A program made the translations under genes and the position numbers. DNA of 64,000 nt from CAXMMR01 sp965198995 (lineage in GTDB: Bacteria > Pseudomonadota > Alphaproteobacteria > Acetobacterales > Acetobacteraceae): contig CBDAQG010000002.1 of NCBI GenBank assembly GCA_965198995.1, positions 2,108,001 through 2,172,000 of the forward strand, read 5' to 3'. Below the pieces are notes generated by a model. It saw only the letters and a program-made list of their open reading frames with translations, was not told the origin of the DNA and made no database searches. This document shows, piece by piece, positions 1 through 8,135 of the stretch. Positions within the stretch are counted from its first letter, which is position 1. Every line of letters begins with the position of its first letter.

Positions 1-582
1 AAGCCGCCGATCCCACGCGCCCTCTCACCCGCCGACGCCCGCGCCGTGGCCGAGGAGGTCGGCCAGGTCTCCGACCTCGCGGCCACCCAGGCCCGCGACC
101 AGGCGCTGTTCACCCTGCTCTACGGCTGCGGCCTGCGCATCGCCGAGGCACTGGCGCTCGACGTCGCCGCAATCCGCCGCGGCGAGGCCACCCTGCTGAT
201 CACCGGCAAGGGTGGCAAGCAGCGGCTGGTGCCGGTGCTGCCCGCCGTGCGCGCCGCCCTCGCCGCCTGGCTCACGCTGCACCCGCAAGCCGGCGACCCG
301 CACGCGCCACTCTTCCTCGGCCAACGCGGCGAGCGGCTGAACCCCGGCGTCGCCCAACGCACCCTGCGGCACTACCGCCGCCTCGCCGGCCTGCCGGAGC
401 ACGCAACTCCGCACGCACTCCGCCACTCCTTCGCCACCCACCTGCTCGGCGGCGGCGCCGATCTGCGCTCGATCCAGGAGCTCCTCGGCCACGCCAGCCT
501 GTCGACAACGCAGCGCTACACCTCAGTCGACGAGGCGCAGTTATTAGCCGTTTGGCGGGCTAGCCATCCCAAGGCTTGGTAA
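1..582 (+). CDS. xerC: Tyrosine recombinase XerC, C-terminal part
   Basis: Catalytic part of a Xer-type tyrosine recombinase, which resolves chromosome dimers at dif with its partner XerD. The frame is open from base 1, so the N-terminal core-binding domain lies outside the window. The catalytic set is visible in order: Arg in GCGLRIAEAL, Lys in GKGGKQRLVPV, His and Arg in HALRHSFATHLL, His in ELLGHASL and the nucleophilic Tyr in STTQRYTSVD. The HASLSTTQRYT form fits XerC better than XerD (inference). The stop codon abuts a family A repeat. Function is secure as a recombinase; the XerC/XerD choice is less so. Confidence 0.85.
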   Translation, partial: KPPIPRALSPADARAVAEEVGQVSDLAATQARDQALFTLLYGCGLRIAEALALDVAAIRRGEATLLITGKGGKQRLVPVLPAVRAALAAWLTLHPQAGDPHAPLFLGQRGERLNPGVAQRTLRHYRRLAGLPEHATPHALRHSFATHLLGGGADLRSIQELLGHASLSTTQRYTSVDEAQLLAVWRASHPKAW

Positions 583-640
583 GGCAAGGGGCTTTGCCCC
601 TTGACCCCACCAGAGGCGGTGGCCTCTGGACTCAATGAGA
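583..640. repeat. Family A intergenic repeat, variant
   Basis: Single A-type element with the arm AAGGCAAGGGGCTTTGCCCC followed by a diverged second palindrome (CCAGAGGCGGTGGCCTCTGG). It fills nearly all the space between the recombinase stop and the Shine-Dalgarno of the next gene. Confidence 0.75.
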
Positions 641-650
641 AGGAGCCGGC

Positions 651-1601
651 TTGCGACGTGACCTTTATCCGGCGATCGAGCCGTTCCGCACCGGCATGCT
701 CGATGTCGGCGACGGCCACCGTCTCTACTGGGAGCTCTGCGGCAATCCGGAGGGCGCCCCGGCCGTGTTCCTGCATGGCGGCCCCGGCGCCGGCTGCGCG
801 CCGACCCACCGCCAGCTCTTCGATCCCTCCCGCGCCTGCGTGCTGCTGTTCGATCAGCGCGGCTGCGGCCGCTCCCTCCCGCATGCCAGCCTCGAGGCCA
901 ACACGACCTGGCACCTGGTCGCCGACATCGAGCGCCTGCGCACCATGCTCGGCGTCGAACGCTGGCTCGTGCTGGGCGGCTCCTGGGGCAGCGCGCTGGC
1001 CCTCGCCTATGCGCAAACCCACCCGGCGCGCGTGAGCGCATTGATCACCCGCGGCATCTTCACCCTGCGACGCGCCGAGCTGCTCTGGTACTACCAGGAC
1101 GGCGCCTCCTGGCTGTTCCCGGACAAATGGGAGCGCTACCTGGCGGTGATCCCGCCGAGCGAGCGTCAGGACATGATGGCCGCCTACCGCCGCCGTCTGA
1201 CCGGCGCCGACCCGGCGACCAGGCTGGCGGCGGCCAAGGCCTGGAGCCTGTGGGAGGGAGAGACGCTCACCTTATTGCCGAACGCCGCGATCACGGCCCA
1301 GCACGGTGAGGACCGCTACGCCCTCGCCTTCGCCCGCATCGAGAACCACTACTTCGTTCACGCCGGCTGGTTCGAGGAGGGTCAGTTGCTGCGCGATGCC
1401 GGCCGGCTTGGCGAAATCCCCGGCGTCATCATCCAGGGCCGCTACGACATCGCCACCCCGGCCGCAACCGCCTGGGCGCTGCACAAGGCGTGGCCGCGCG
1501 CGACGTTCATTCTCGTCGAGGACGCAGGCCACGCGGCCGGCGAGCCGGGCATCCAGCATGCGCTGCTTGAGGCCACCGACCTGCTGCTGGACGCGTCTTG
1601 A
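651..1601 (+). CDS. pip: Proline iminopeptidase
   Basis: Alpha/beta-hydrolase of peptidase family S33 that releases N-terminal proline from peptides in the cytoplasm; 316 aa, the usual length. The oxyanion motif HGGPG is at residues 42-46, the nucleophile is Ser111 in GGSWG, the acid Asp is near 266 in GRYDIATP and the His near 294 in DAGHAAGEP. DQRGCGRS, typical of the family, is at 68-75. The start is TTG at 651, chosen because AGGAG lies 5 bases upstream and RRDLYPAIEPF matches the usual N-terminus. Stands alone between a repeat and the small ORF at 1659. Confidence 0.92.
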   Translation: MRRDLYPAIEPFRTGMLDVGDGHRLYWELCGNPEGAPAVFLHGGPGAGCAPTHRQLFDPSRACVLLFDQRGCGRSLPHASLEANTTWHLVADIERLRTMLGVERWLVLGGSWGSALALAYAQTHPARVSALITRGIFTLRRAELLWYYQDGASWLFPDKWERYLAVIPPSERQDMMAAYRRRLTGADPATRLAAAKAWSLWEGETLTLLPNAAITAQHGEDRYALAFARIENHYFVHAGWFEEGQLLRDAGRLGEIPGVIIQGRYDIATPAATAWALHKAWPRATFILVEDAGHAAGEPGIQHALLEATDLLLDAS

Positions 1602-1640
1602 AAAACTGTTGCGCCTGGCCCAGCTTGGCGTCTCAACCAA

Positions 1641-1658
1641 CTGAAAGGAGGTGATCCA
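1641..1658 (+). promoter_or_regulatory. Unusually long Shine-Dalgarno sequence
   Basis: AAAGGAGGTGATCCAG, beginning at 1644, is complementary over 16 bases to the usual bacterial 16S rRNA 3' end (CTGGATCACCTCCTTT). Its last base is also the first base of a GTG start at 1659. Such a long match is far beyond an ordinary SD. It is not a piece of rRNA, because the sequence after CAG does not continue as 16S. Confidence 0.65.
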
Positions 1659-1730
1659 GTGTCTCATTGTTCACTGCATGCGCACTGCGCCGTGACCTGG
1701 ACTGCCGCCGCGGATCTCGCGTCGGCCTAA
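1659..1730 (+). CDS. Candidate 23-aa peptide, unknown function
   Basis: Short ORF of 24 codons, GTG start, TAA stop, sitting behind an extreme SD and followed by an intrinsic terminator about 40 bases downstream. The peptide begins with a His/Cys-rich half (SHCSLHAHC) and ends WTAAADLASA. The whole unit, 1641-1804, looks like a self-contained small transcript. The peptide may be functional, or the transcript may be an RNA whose SD titrates or senses ribosomes. I do not recognise a named family with certainty. Confidence 0.5.
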   Translation: MSHCSLHAHCAVTWTAAADLASA

Positions 1731-1771
1731 GGCTCCTCGTCTGGCGGCGCATTAGCGCCCACGGACAATGG

Positions 1772-1804
1772 AAAGCCCCGGGAGGACGCTCCCGGGGCTT
1801 TTTT
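1772..1804 (+). terminator. Intrinsic terminator
   Basis: A 13-bp perfect stem, AAAGCCCCGGGAG against CTCCCGGGGCTTT, with a 4-base loop (GACG) and a run of six T. This is the clearest Rho-independent terminator in the window and ends the small-ORF transcript. Confidence 0.9.
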
Positions 1805-1822
1805 ATCGAACCCTTACCTGAC

Positions 1823-1876
1823 GGATTTTAAAGGCTCCGCCTTTAATGGGGTCCAGGGGCAAAGCCCCTGGCCTTG
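1823..1876. repeat. Family A intergenic repeat, single arm
   Basis: Near-consensus copy: GGATTTTAAAGGC-TCC-GCCTTTAA followed by GGGGTCCAGGGGCAAAGCCCCTGG. It lies between the small-transcript terminator and the stop codon of the convergent stress-protein gene. Confidence 0.9.
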
Positions 1877-1883
1877 CTGAGCT

Positions 1884-2507
1884 TCAGATCCCACCGCCCC
1901 GCGTCGTCGTGGTCTCCGGGATCGCTGTCTCGCCGAGCGCCGGGTCCGCCGGCCGCACCGCCGTGTCGTCGAACCGGCTCCACCCCGTCGACTGGTAATC
2001 CGCCCGCCGCGTCGTCGTGTCGACGGCGTTCACGTGCAGCGTCTGGTCGATCATCGCCGCGTTCGAATCGTCCGCCCGCACCGTCACCAGCGTGCCGCCA
2101 CGCCGGACGCTCTCGGCGTAGACATGCGCGTCGTCCTCACTGACGCCCGCACCGGTGAGCGAGCCGACGATGCCGCCGGCGCCGCCGCCGACCGCCGCAC
2201 CCACGCCGGCGCCGGTCAGCGTCGCAATCAGCCAGCCCGCCGCAACCACCGGGCCGACGCCCGGGATCGCCAGCGAGCCGAGGCCGGCGAGCAGCCCGGC
2301 GCCGCCGCCGATCACCGTGCCGATCGTGGCACCCGTGCCCGCCGCCGGCGCCGCCTCGTCGGCGGTGTTGGCTGCCGTGCCGGTCGCCGGATGGCCGCCG
2401 ATCAGGCTGATGTCGTCATGCGGCACGCCGGCCGCCTCGAGCCGCGTGATGGCCGCAGCGGCGTCGGCATGATTGTCATAGAGCCGTGTAATCGTGCGCG
2501 TTGCCAT
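1884..2507 (-). CDS. General stress protein 17M/YflT-like protein
   Basis: 207 aa. Residues 1-35 (TRTITRLYDNHADAAAAI... DDISLIGG) match the N-terminal YflT/general stress protein 17M-like domain. This is followed by a Gly/Ala-rich hydrophobic stretch (about 60-130) of the kind found in glycine-zipper segments, and a second globular part (ESVRRGGTLVTVRADD). Homologues are stress-induced, but their biochemical role is unknown. The start at 2507 has GGGAG upstream; an in-frame start further upstream would add residues without similarity. Likely membrane-associated. Confidence 0.7.
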   Translation of the reverse strand: MATRTITRLYDNHADAAAAITRLEAAGVPHDDISLIGGHPATGTAANTADEAAPAAGTGATIGTVIGGGAGLLAGLGSLAIPGVGPVVAAGWLIATLTGAGVGAAVGGGAGGIVGSLTGAGVSEDDAHVYAESVRRGGTLVTVRADDSNAAMIDQTLHVNAVDTTTRRADYQSTGWSRFDDTAVRPADPALGETAIPETTTTRGGGI

Positions 2508-2568
2508 TGAGATGAACTCCCATTGAGGGCCGCCGAAACGGCCGATGATGATGATCGCGGCGAGCGGC

Positions 2569-3042
2569 TCAGCGCGTGCCGACATTGCCCTTGAAGTCGA
2601 GCCAGACGGTGACCGGCGAGCCGTCCTTCATCGCGCTCGCGTTCCAAACGCCATGCGTGTCCTTCTTCAGCCCGGCGACGTTGCTGAAGCCGTGGCGCAT
2701 CAGCCGCCGGCGAGCTTCCTTCATGGTGAAGCTGTTGGCGCCGCTGGCCGGCTGGGTCGCCGACATGCTGTCGGTGTGAACGGCCGGGTTGCCGGCCGCG
2801 GTCGTCCCGCCCACCGGCGTCGCCGGCGTCACCACCGGCGCGCCGGTCGGCAGCCCGGTGGAGCTCGGCGGCACCACGGCGCTGCCCGGCGCCGCGGTGG
2901 CGCCGGTCGCCACGCCGGGCGCCGCCGGAGTAGCGCCTGTCGCCGTGCCGTCGCCGCCGGCCGACTGCGCCAGCGCGAGCGGCGCAAAGGCGAGGGTGGC
3001 AAGCAGCGCCGTGGTGGCAAGACGTGTGGGCGTAGTCCTCAT
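2569..3042 (-). CDS. Secreted protein with C-terminal PepSY-like domain
   Basis: 157 aa. Residues 1-25 form a signal peptide ending ALAQS. A Pro/Ala/Gly/Thr-rich, probably disordered linker runs to about residue 105. The C-terminal 50 residues (KEARRRLMRHGFSNVAGL... WNASAMKDGSPVTVWLD) have the helix-strand-strand pattern of small periplasmic PepSY-like domains. The start has AAGGA 8 bases upstream. It lies about 60 bp upstream of the stress-protein gene in the same direction, so the two may be co-transcribed. Function unknown; domain call by pattern only. Confidence 0.65.
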   Translation of the reverse strand: MRTTPTRLATTALLATLAFAPLALAQSAGGDGTATGATPAAPGVATGATAAPGSAVVPPSSTGLPTGAPVVTPATPVGGTTAAGNPAVHTDSMSATQPASGANSFTMKEARRRLMRHGFSNVAGLKKDTHGVWNASAMKDGSPVTVWLDFKGNVGTR

Positions 3043-3073
3043 TGGAGCAATCCTTGGTTGCCGGCCGCGTGGC

Positions 3074-4801
3074 TCATGCGGCCTCAGACGCTGGCAACGC
3101 CCGAGCATCATCGGGGTTCGGCGCCCCGAGCCAGCCAGGCGTCTTTCGTGACGTAACGATGGCGAACGGGATCGACAGGACGAGCCCCGCCAGCGCCGGC
3201 AGCGCCAGCAGCAGCGCCGTCCAGCTCCCCGCCGCGAACAGCCCGGCGAGCCCCAGCCCGACCACGCTGTGCGGCCAGAACCGCCGCGCCGCCGACCCCA
3301 CCCCGAGCCGTGCACCACCCCGCTCCGAGCGCCCCCAGCCCGCCGGGCGACCACGGCGCGCAACCAGCCGCAGCACCGCCGCCGCTTTGCCAAACGCCAG
3401 CAGCGTGTCGAGCAGCAGCGTGAACGCCAGCTCCGCCGCCGCCGCCACCAGCACCGCCCGCCGGCCACCGAGCGGCTGGGCCACCGCCGGCCGCAGCAGC
3501 GCCTCGAGCGTGCCGAGCAGCTTCGGCGCATGCAACTGCGCCGCCCCGCAGCACAGCAGCGCCAGCAACGGCCCGAGCCGCACCGCCGCCGCGCCGCCGC
3601 TCGCGCAGAGCAGCGCCGAAAGCGGCAGCATCGCGAACCAGAACGGCGTCAGCACATAGTGCAGGATCGCCTGCAGCATCTGCAGCCGGCCGACCCGGCT
3701 GAGGCTGCGATCACGCAGCAGGAACCGATACTGCAGATTGCCCGCCGCCCAGCGCACGTCCCGCCGGATGAACTCGGGCAGGCTCGGCGGCTGCTCCTCA
3801 TGCGAGCCCGCGTCGTCCGGCAGCACCCGCACCGCCCAGCCCGCCCCCTGCAGCCGCGCCGCCTCGACATGGTCGTGCGAGAGAATGCTCTGACCGTCCG
3901 GCAGCAACCCCAGCCGGCAGTAGGCGCGAAACGGCGCGATCCGCACGATCGCGTTGTGCCCCCAGTAAGGCCCCTGATCGCCCTGCCACCACGCCTGCCC
4001 GGTCGCCCACACCCGCAGCCCCTGCCGATGGCCGAGCTGCAGCAGCCGCGCGAACAGATCACCCGCCGGATGGCCGGCAAACGTCGCCTGCAGGATCGCC
4101 AGCCGCGGCTCGGCCCGCATGATCCCGACCAGCCGCAGCACCGCCGCCGCACTCATGTCGGAGTCCGCGTCCAGGCACAGCATGAACTCGAACCGGTGCG
4201 CCCCCCCTGCCGGCTGGGCATCGAGGAAGCTCATCACGTTGCCGGCCTTGAAGCCGGTGTTCTCCGCGCGCCGGCGATAACACACCCGCGCGGCGCCAAA
4301 CCGCGCCGCCAGCCGATCGGCCGCGCGCCGCTCCTCGGCCGCAAGCCCCGGCTCGGCGGTGTCGGAGAGCAGGCAAACGACGAACCCCTCGCCCCGCCCC
4401 GCCGCCGCCAGCCCTGCCAGCAGCCCGGCCAGCCGGGCCACCACCGGCGCCACCGCCTCGTCGCGCAGGCACACCGCAATGGCGGTCGGCGGCATCGGTC
4501 CGCAAGACGGCGCCCACCGCACCGCCGGCAGCACCGCCGCGACCGGGTCCGCCGCCCCAAGCCGGATCGCCGCGCCGACCAGCCCGGTGGCCGCCGACAA
4601 GCCCAGCCACGGCGCATTGAGCACAATGCACACGGCCAGCAGGAGCTTCAGCACCCCCGCCCCGCCCGGCGCCAGCGTCAGCCAAGCCAGCCCAAGCAGC
4701 AGCCCGACATTGCCGCCGATCAGCCCGAGCATCACCGCCCGCCGCCAGCCGATCCGCTCGGCCGGCCCAGCCGGCGGCGCCAGCACCCCGGCCGCGGCCA
4801 A
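3074..4801 (-). CDS. opgH: Glucan biosynthesis glucosyltransferase H (OpgH/MdoH)
   Basis: Membrane GT2 glucosyltransferase making the linear backbone of osmoregulated periplasmic glucans from UDP-glucose. About 575 aa, shorter than E. coli MdoH. The first hydrophobic segments are followed by TAIAVCLRDE, the catalytic LDADSDM, SHDHVEAARL, GSHEEQPPSL and the RDVRWAAGN motif, then at least four more membrane segments. The start is uncertain: TTG at 4801 lies just inside the ycaO stop, while in-frame GTG at 4855 or ATG at 4927 would overlap ycaO by 50-120 bases. No opgG is visible nearby, so the usual periplasmic partner is either elsewhere or absent. Confidence 0.82.
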   Translation of the reverse strand: MAAAGVLAPPAGPAERIGWRRAVMLGLIGGNVGLLLGLAWLTLAPGGAGVLKLLLAVCIVLNAPWLGLSAATGLVGAAIRLGAADPVAAVLPAVRWAPSCGPMPPTAIAVCLRDEAVAPVVARLAGLLAGLAAAGRGEGFVVCLLSDTAEPGLAAEERRAADRLAARFGAARVCYRRRAENTGFKAGNVMSFLDAQPAGGAHRFEFMLCLDADSDMSAAAVLRLVGIMRAEPRLAILQATFAGHPAGDLFARLLQLGHRQGLRVWATGQAWWQGDQGPYWGHNAIVRIAPFRAYCRLGLLPDGQSILSHDHVEAARLQGAGWAVRVLPDDAGSHEEQPPSLPEFIRRDVRWAAGNLQYRFLLRDRSLSRVGRLQMLQAILHYVLTPFWFAMLPLSALLCASGGAAAVRLGPLLALLCCGAAQLHAPKLLGTLEALLRPAVAQPLGGRRAVLVAAAAELAFTLLLDTLLAFGKAAAVLRLVARRGRPAGWGRSERGGARLGVGSAARRFWPHSVVGLGLAGLFAAGSWTALLLALPALAGLVLSIPFAIVTSRKTPGWLGAPNPDDARALPASEAA

Positions 4802-4805
4802 CGCA

Positions 4806-6278
4806 TCAGGCAGCGCGGCGACGCCTGAGCAGCAGTTGCGCCGAGAACGGCCCACACTCGCGATACATCGGATACAGCAGCGCCACCTGCCGCTCGGCGA
4901 GCCCGCCATCGAACCAGGCCGGCCCACCCACCGCCGCCTCGTCCTCCGGCCGCAGCCTCACCCGCAACAGCCCCGGCCCGGGCGCATCGCGCAGCAGCGG
5001 GCTGCCCGCCGCGCGCAGCCGCCGCACCCCGCGCCGGCCGATCCGGTGATAGCTCATCGTCTCGCTCTCCAACCCCGGCACGATCACCTTCACGACGTTG
5101 ACCGCGCCCCCCGCCGGCGAGCAATCGACCCACAGCAGCGGCAACCCATCGCCCGCCAGCCGCCCCGCCAGCAGCGCCAGCCGCTCGGACGAGCCGGCGA
5201 TCGACTCCGGCGCCACCGTCGGCAAGTCGGACAGCCGAACCCGCCGCCGCTCCCCGAACACCCCCGCCAGCCGCCCGCGCAGCGTCGCCGCGTCTCGCGA
5301 GATCCACTCCGCCATCGCCTCGAGCGCCCGGCCCTCCTCCTCCTCGCCCAGCGCCGCCGCGATCTGCGGCTCGGCATACTCGGCCGGCACCGCGCTGCGG
5401 ATCACCTCGATCGGCCCGTGCGTCGAGGTCTTGCGGGCCCGCGAGCCGACAAACTCCAGCAGCGCCTTGCGCAACGCCCGCTCGCGGTCCGGATGGGACG
5501 CCTCGCCACAAGCCGTCACCTGGATCGGCAGCGTCATCGCGCCCGTATCGTCACCGACGACATACAGATCCGCGATGCCAAGCTCGACCCCCGACAGCTT
5601 GACCGTGACGCCGATGTCCAAGCCACGTAGTCGTGCCAGCAGCGCCGCCACCGCCGGCTCCAGCGCCGTGTCCAGCTCCACCACCACGCCCTGATCGAGC
5701 GCCCGGAAACTGGTGACGTTGCCGTCCCGCTGGGTGAGCTCCATCACCCCATGCGCAATCGCATAGGCCGGATCGAGCCCGGCGCCGAGCCCGTTGGTGA
5801 TCGGCGTGATCAGCCGCGGCGCCCGCGCGCCAAGCTGATAGGGATACGCCGCCACCCACTCCCGCGGCACCAGCACCGGCCCAGGCTCCGGCCAGCGCTG
5901 CGCCGGCACCCAATCCAGCTCGGTGTCGTCGTCGTAGTCGCAGCCCGCCGGCAAACACAACGTGAATGGGTCGATAACCCCATCCGCCCCCAACTCGCGC
6001 TTCAGCGTCGCATAGGAGGCGGTCCGATACGGCGTGCGGGCGATCCAGTCGCCGACATGCACCTCCTCGCACAGCTCGCCCAACGCCCCGAGCTCCGCCT
6101 CGATGGTCTCGAACCCGTAGCCATAGCCGATCGTCGCATGCTGCCCCGGCATCAGCAGCGTCGCCTGCACCACCGGAATCCCGATCCGGTCCATCCCGTC
6201 GATGCGAAAGACAAGCACCCGCCCCTGCGGCGGCAACGCAGCGCGAAAGGCGTCGGCAACGGCGTGCAGGTCCTGCAT
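4806..6278 (-). CDS. YcaO-family protein
   Basis: 490 aa. YcaO proteins use ATP to activate a peptide amide backbone, making azolines, thioamides or amidines, or act on ribosomal protein S12 with RimO. Recognised from NGLGAGLDPAYAIAHGVMEL followed by TQRDG, and the later ACGEASHPDRERALRKALLE and EFVGSRARKT, which are typical nucleotide-binding surroundings of the YcaO fold. The N-terminal 130 residues are not recognised. The start has GGAG 5 bases upstream. No TfuA, E1-like partner or precursor peptide is visible nearby. The 3' end runs into opgH on the same strand. Confidence 0.75.
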   Translation of the reverse strand: MQDLHAVADAFRAALPPQGRVLVFRIDGMDRIGIPVVQATLLMPGQHATIGYGYGFETIEAELGALGELCEEVHVGDWIARTPYRTASYATLKRELGADGVIDPFTLCLPAGCDYDDDTELDWVPAQRWPEPGPVLVPREWVAAYPYQLGARAPRLITPITNGLGAGLDPAYAIAHGVMELTQRDGNVTSFRALDQGVVVELDTALEPAVAALLARLRGLDIGVTVKLSGVELGIADLYVVGDDTGAMTLPIQVTACGEASHPDRERALRKALLEFVGSRARKTSTHGPIEVIRSAVPAEYAEPQIAAALGEEEEGRALEAMAEWISRDAATLRGRLAGVFGERRRVRLSDLPTVAPESIAGSSERLALLAGRLAGDGLPLLWVDCSPAGGAVNVVKVIVPGLESETMSYHRIGRRGVRRLRAAGSPLLRDAPGPGLLRVRLRPEDEAAVGGPAWFDGGLAERQVALLYPMYRECGPFSAQLLLRRRRAA

Positions 6279-6298
6279 CGGGGCTCCAAAGCGAAGGA

Positions 6299-6477
6299 AG
6301 GCAAGGCAAGGGGCTTTGCCCCTTGACCCCATTAAAGGCGGAGCCTTTAAAATCCATCACTTAGCTCGGGGGCGGCGTCCGTTCGTCAACCCAGCCCGAG
6401 GCACGGCCGTGAAGCCAGCAAATGGATTTTAAAGGCTCCGCCTTTAATCGGGTCCAGGGGCGACGCCCCTGGCCTTC
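6299..6477. repeat. Family A element, two inverted arms
   Basis: Two complete A arms in opposite orientation, 6300-6357 and 6422-6477, separated by 64 bp of unrelated DNA. The ends are AAGGCAAGGGGCTTTGCCCC and GGGGCGACGCCCCTGGCCTT, so the whole is a terminally inverted unit of about 178 bp. It fills the gap between ycaO and fhs. Confidence 0.88.
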
Positions 6478-8130
6478 CTAATACAACCCCTGAATCTTGC
6501 CCTGCGCATCCACATCGATCCGCTCCGCCGCCGGTGACTGCGGCAGTCCCGGCATCGTGCTCACCGCCCCACACACCGCCACCACGAACCCCGCCCCGGC
6601 GGACAGCCGCACCTCGCGCACCGGCAGCACATGGTCGTCCGGCGCCCCGAGCCGCGTCGGGTCGGCGCTGAAGCTGTACGGCGTTTTGGCGATGCACACC
6701 GGCAGCCCGCCACGCCCCTCCGCCTCGAATGCCGTCAGCCGCCGCTCCACCGCCGGCGGCAGCGCCACGTCCGTAGCGCCATAAATCCGCCGCGCCACCT
6801 CGCGCAGCTTGCCCGCCAGCGGCATCGCGTCCGGGTACAGAAACGCCGGCGCCGGCGCCGGCCGCTCCAGCAGCGCCGCCACCGCCTCGGCCAGCGCCGC
6901 GGCCCCGGGCGCACCCTCCGCCCAGTGCCGACAGCCGATCACCGGCACGTCCACCGCCTCGCGCACGGAAGCGGCCTCCTCCGCCGTGTCGCCGTCGAAC
7001 GCGTTAAGCGCCACCACCACCGGCAGCCCGAACCCCTGCATGTTGCGCACGTGCCGCGCCAGATTGGCCCCGCCGCGCCGCACCGCCGCCACGTCCGGCG
7101 TCCCGAGCGCCGCGCGCTTGATCCCGCCATGCATCTTCAGCGCCCGCACCGTCGCCACCACCACCGCCGCCGACGGCCACAGCCCGGCCGAGCGGCACTT
7201 GATGTCGAGAAACTTCTCCGCCCCCAGATCGGCGCCGAACCCAGCCTCCGTCACCACGATGTCGGCCAACCCCAGCCCCAGCCGCGTCGCCACCACCGAG
7301 TTGCAGCCATGCGCGATGTTGGCGAACGGCCCGCCATGCACCAGCGCCGGCGTGCCGGCCAGCGTCTGCACCAGGTTCGGCGCCAACGCCTCGGCCAGCA
7401 GCGCCGTCATCGCCCCCGCCGCGCCCAGCGCCTCCGCCGTCACGGCGCTGTCGTCCGCCCGCCGCGCCACCACCATCCGCCCCAGCCGCAGCCGCAGATC
7501 CGCCAGGTCCCGCGCCAGGCAAAACACCGCCATCACCTCCGAGGCGACGGTGATGTCGAACCCGTCCTGCCGCACCGGCCCGTTCCCGCCGAGCCCCAAC
7601 GCCACATCGCGCAACGCCCGATCGTTCATGTCGAGGCATCGCCGCCAACTCACCCGCCGCGGGTCGATCCCCAACCCATTGCCGCGATGCAGGTGGTTGT
7701 CCAGCATCGCCGCCAGCAGGTTGTTGGCGCTGGTAATGGCGTGGAAGTCGCCGGTGAAATGCAGGTTGATCTGCTCCATCGGCGCCACCTGCGCCAACCC
7801 GCCCCCCGTCGCCCCACCCTTCACACCAAAGCACGGACCCAGCGACGGCTCACGCAGGCACACCACCACCCGCCGCCCCGCCGCGCTCAAGGCGTCGCCC
7901 AAGCCGATCGTCGTCGTCGTCTTGCCCTCGCCAGCCGGCGTCGGACTGATGCCCGTCACCAGCACCAACCGCCCCGACGGCCGCGCCGACGCCTCGGCCA
8001 CAAACCCCAGCCCGATCTTCGCCTTCAACCGCCCATACGGCTCCAGCGCACCCTCCGGCACGCCCGCTTTCGCCGCGATCTCGCCAATCGGCCGCAACGC
8101 CGTGGCGCGGGCGATGTCCAGATCAGTCAA
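6478..8130 (-). CDS. fhs: Formate-tetrahydrofolate ligase
   Basis: ATP-dependent ligation of formate to tetrahydrofolate, giving 10-formyl-THF for one-carbon metabolism; about 550 aa, normal length. The phosphate-binding motif is TPAGEGKTTTTIGL, followed by REPSLGPCFGVKGGA, NLLAAMLDNHL and FANIAHGCNSV, all characteristic. The start is chosen as TTG at 8130 because LTDLDIARATALRPI matches the usual N-terminus. No SD is seen there, since a composite repeat begins about 5 bases upstream. Longer in-frame starts at about 8165 (GTG) or 8217 (ATG) would read through repeat sequence. Confidence 0.9.
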   Translation of the reverse strand: MTDLDIARATALRPIGEIAAKAGVPEGALEPYGRLKAKIGLGFVAEASARPSGRLVLVTGISPTPAGEGKTTTTIGLGDALSAAGRRVVVCLREPSLGPCFGVKGGATGGGLAQVAPMEQINLHFTGDFHAITSANNLLAAMLDNHLHRGNGLGIDPRRVSWRRCLDMNDRALRDVALGLGGNGPVRQDGFDITVASEVMAVFCLARDLADLRLRLGRMVVARRADDSAVTAEALGAAGAMTALLAEALAPNLVQTLAGTPALVHGGPFANIAHGCNSVVATRLGLGLADIVVTEAGFGADLGAEKFLDIKCRSAGLWPSAAVVVATVRALKMHGGIKRAALGTPDVAAVRRGGANLARHVRNMQGFGLPVVVALNAFDGDTAEEAASVREAVDVPVIGCRHWAEGAPGAAALAEAVAALLERPAPAPAFLYPDAMPLAGKLREVARRIYGATDVALPPAVERRLTAFEAEGRGGLPVCIAKTPYSFSADPTRLGAPDDHVLPVREVRLSAGAGFVVAVCGAVSTMPGLPQSPAAERIDVDAQGKIQGLY

Positions 8131-8135
8131 GCGGA

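Noticed and set aside
1644..1659. Remnant of a 16S rRNA gene on the opposite strand
   Set aside because: The match to the 16S 3' end stops at CAG; the flanking bases do not continue as rRNA, and the position relative to GTG fits a Shine-Dalgarno sequence.
3269..4828. A 519-codon open frame antisense to opgH
   Set aside because: Same shadow effect; composition is Arg/Pro/Gln-rich and no motif is present.
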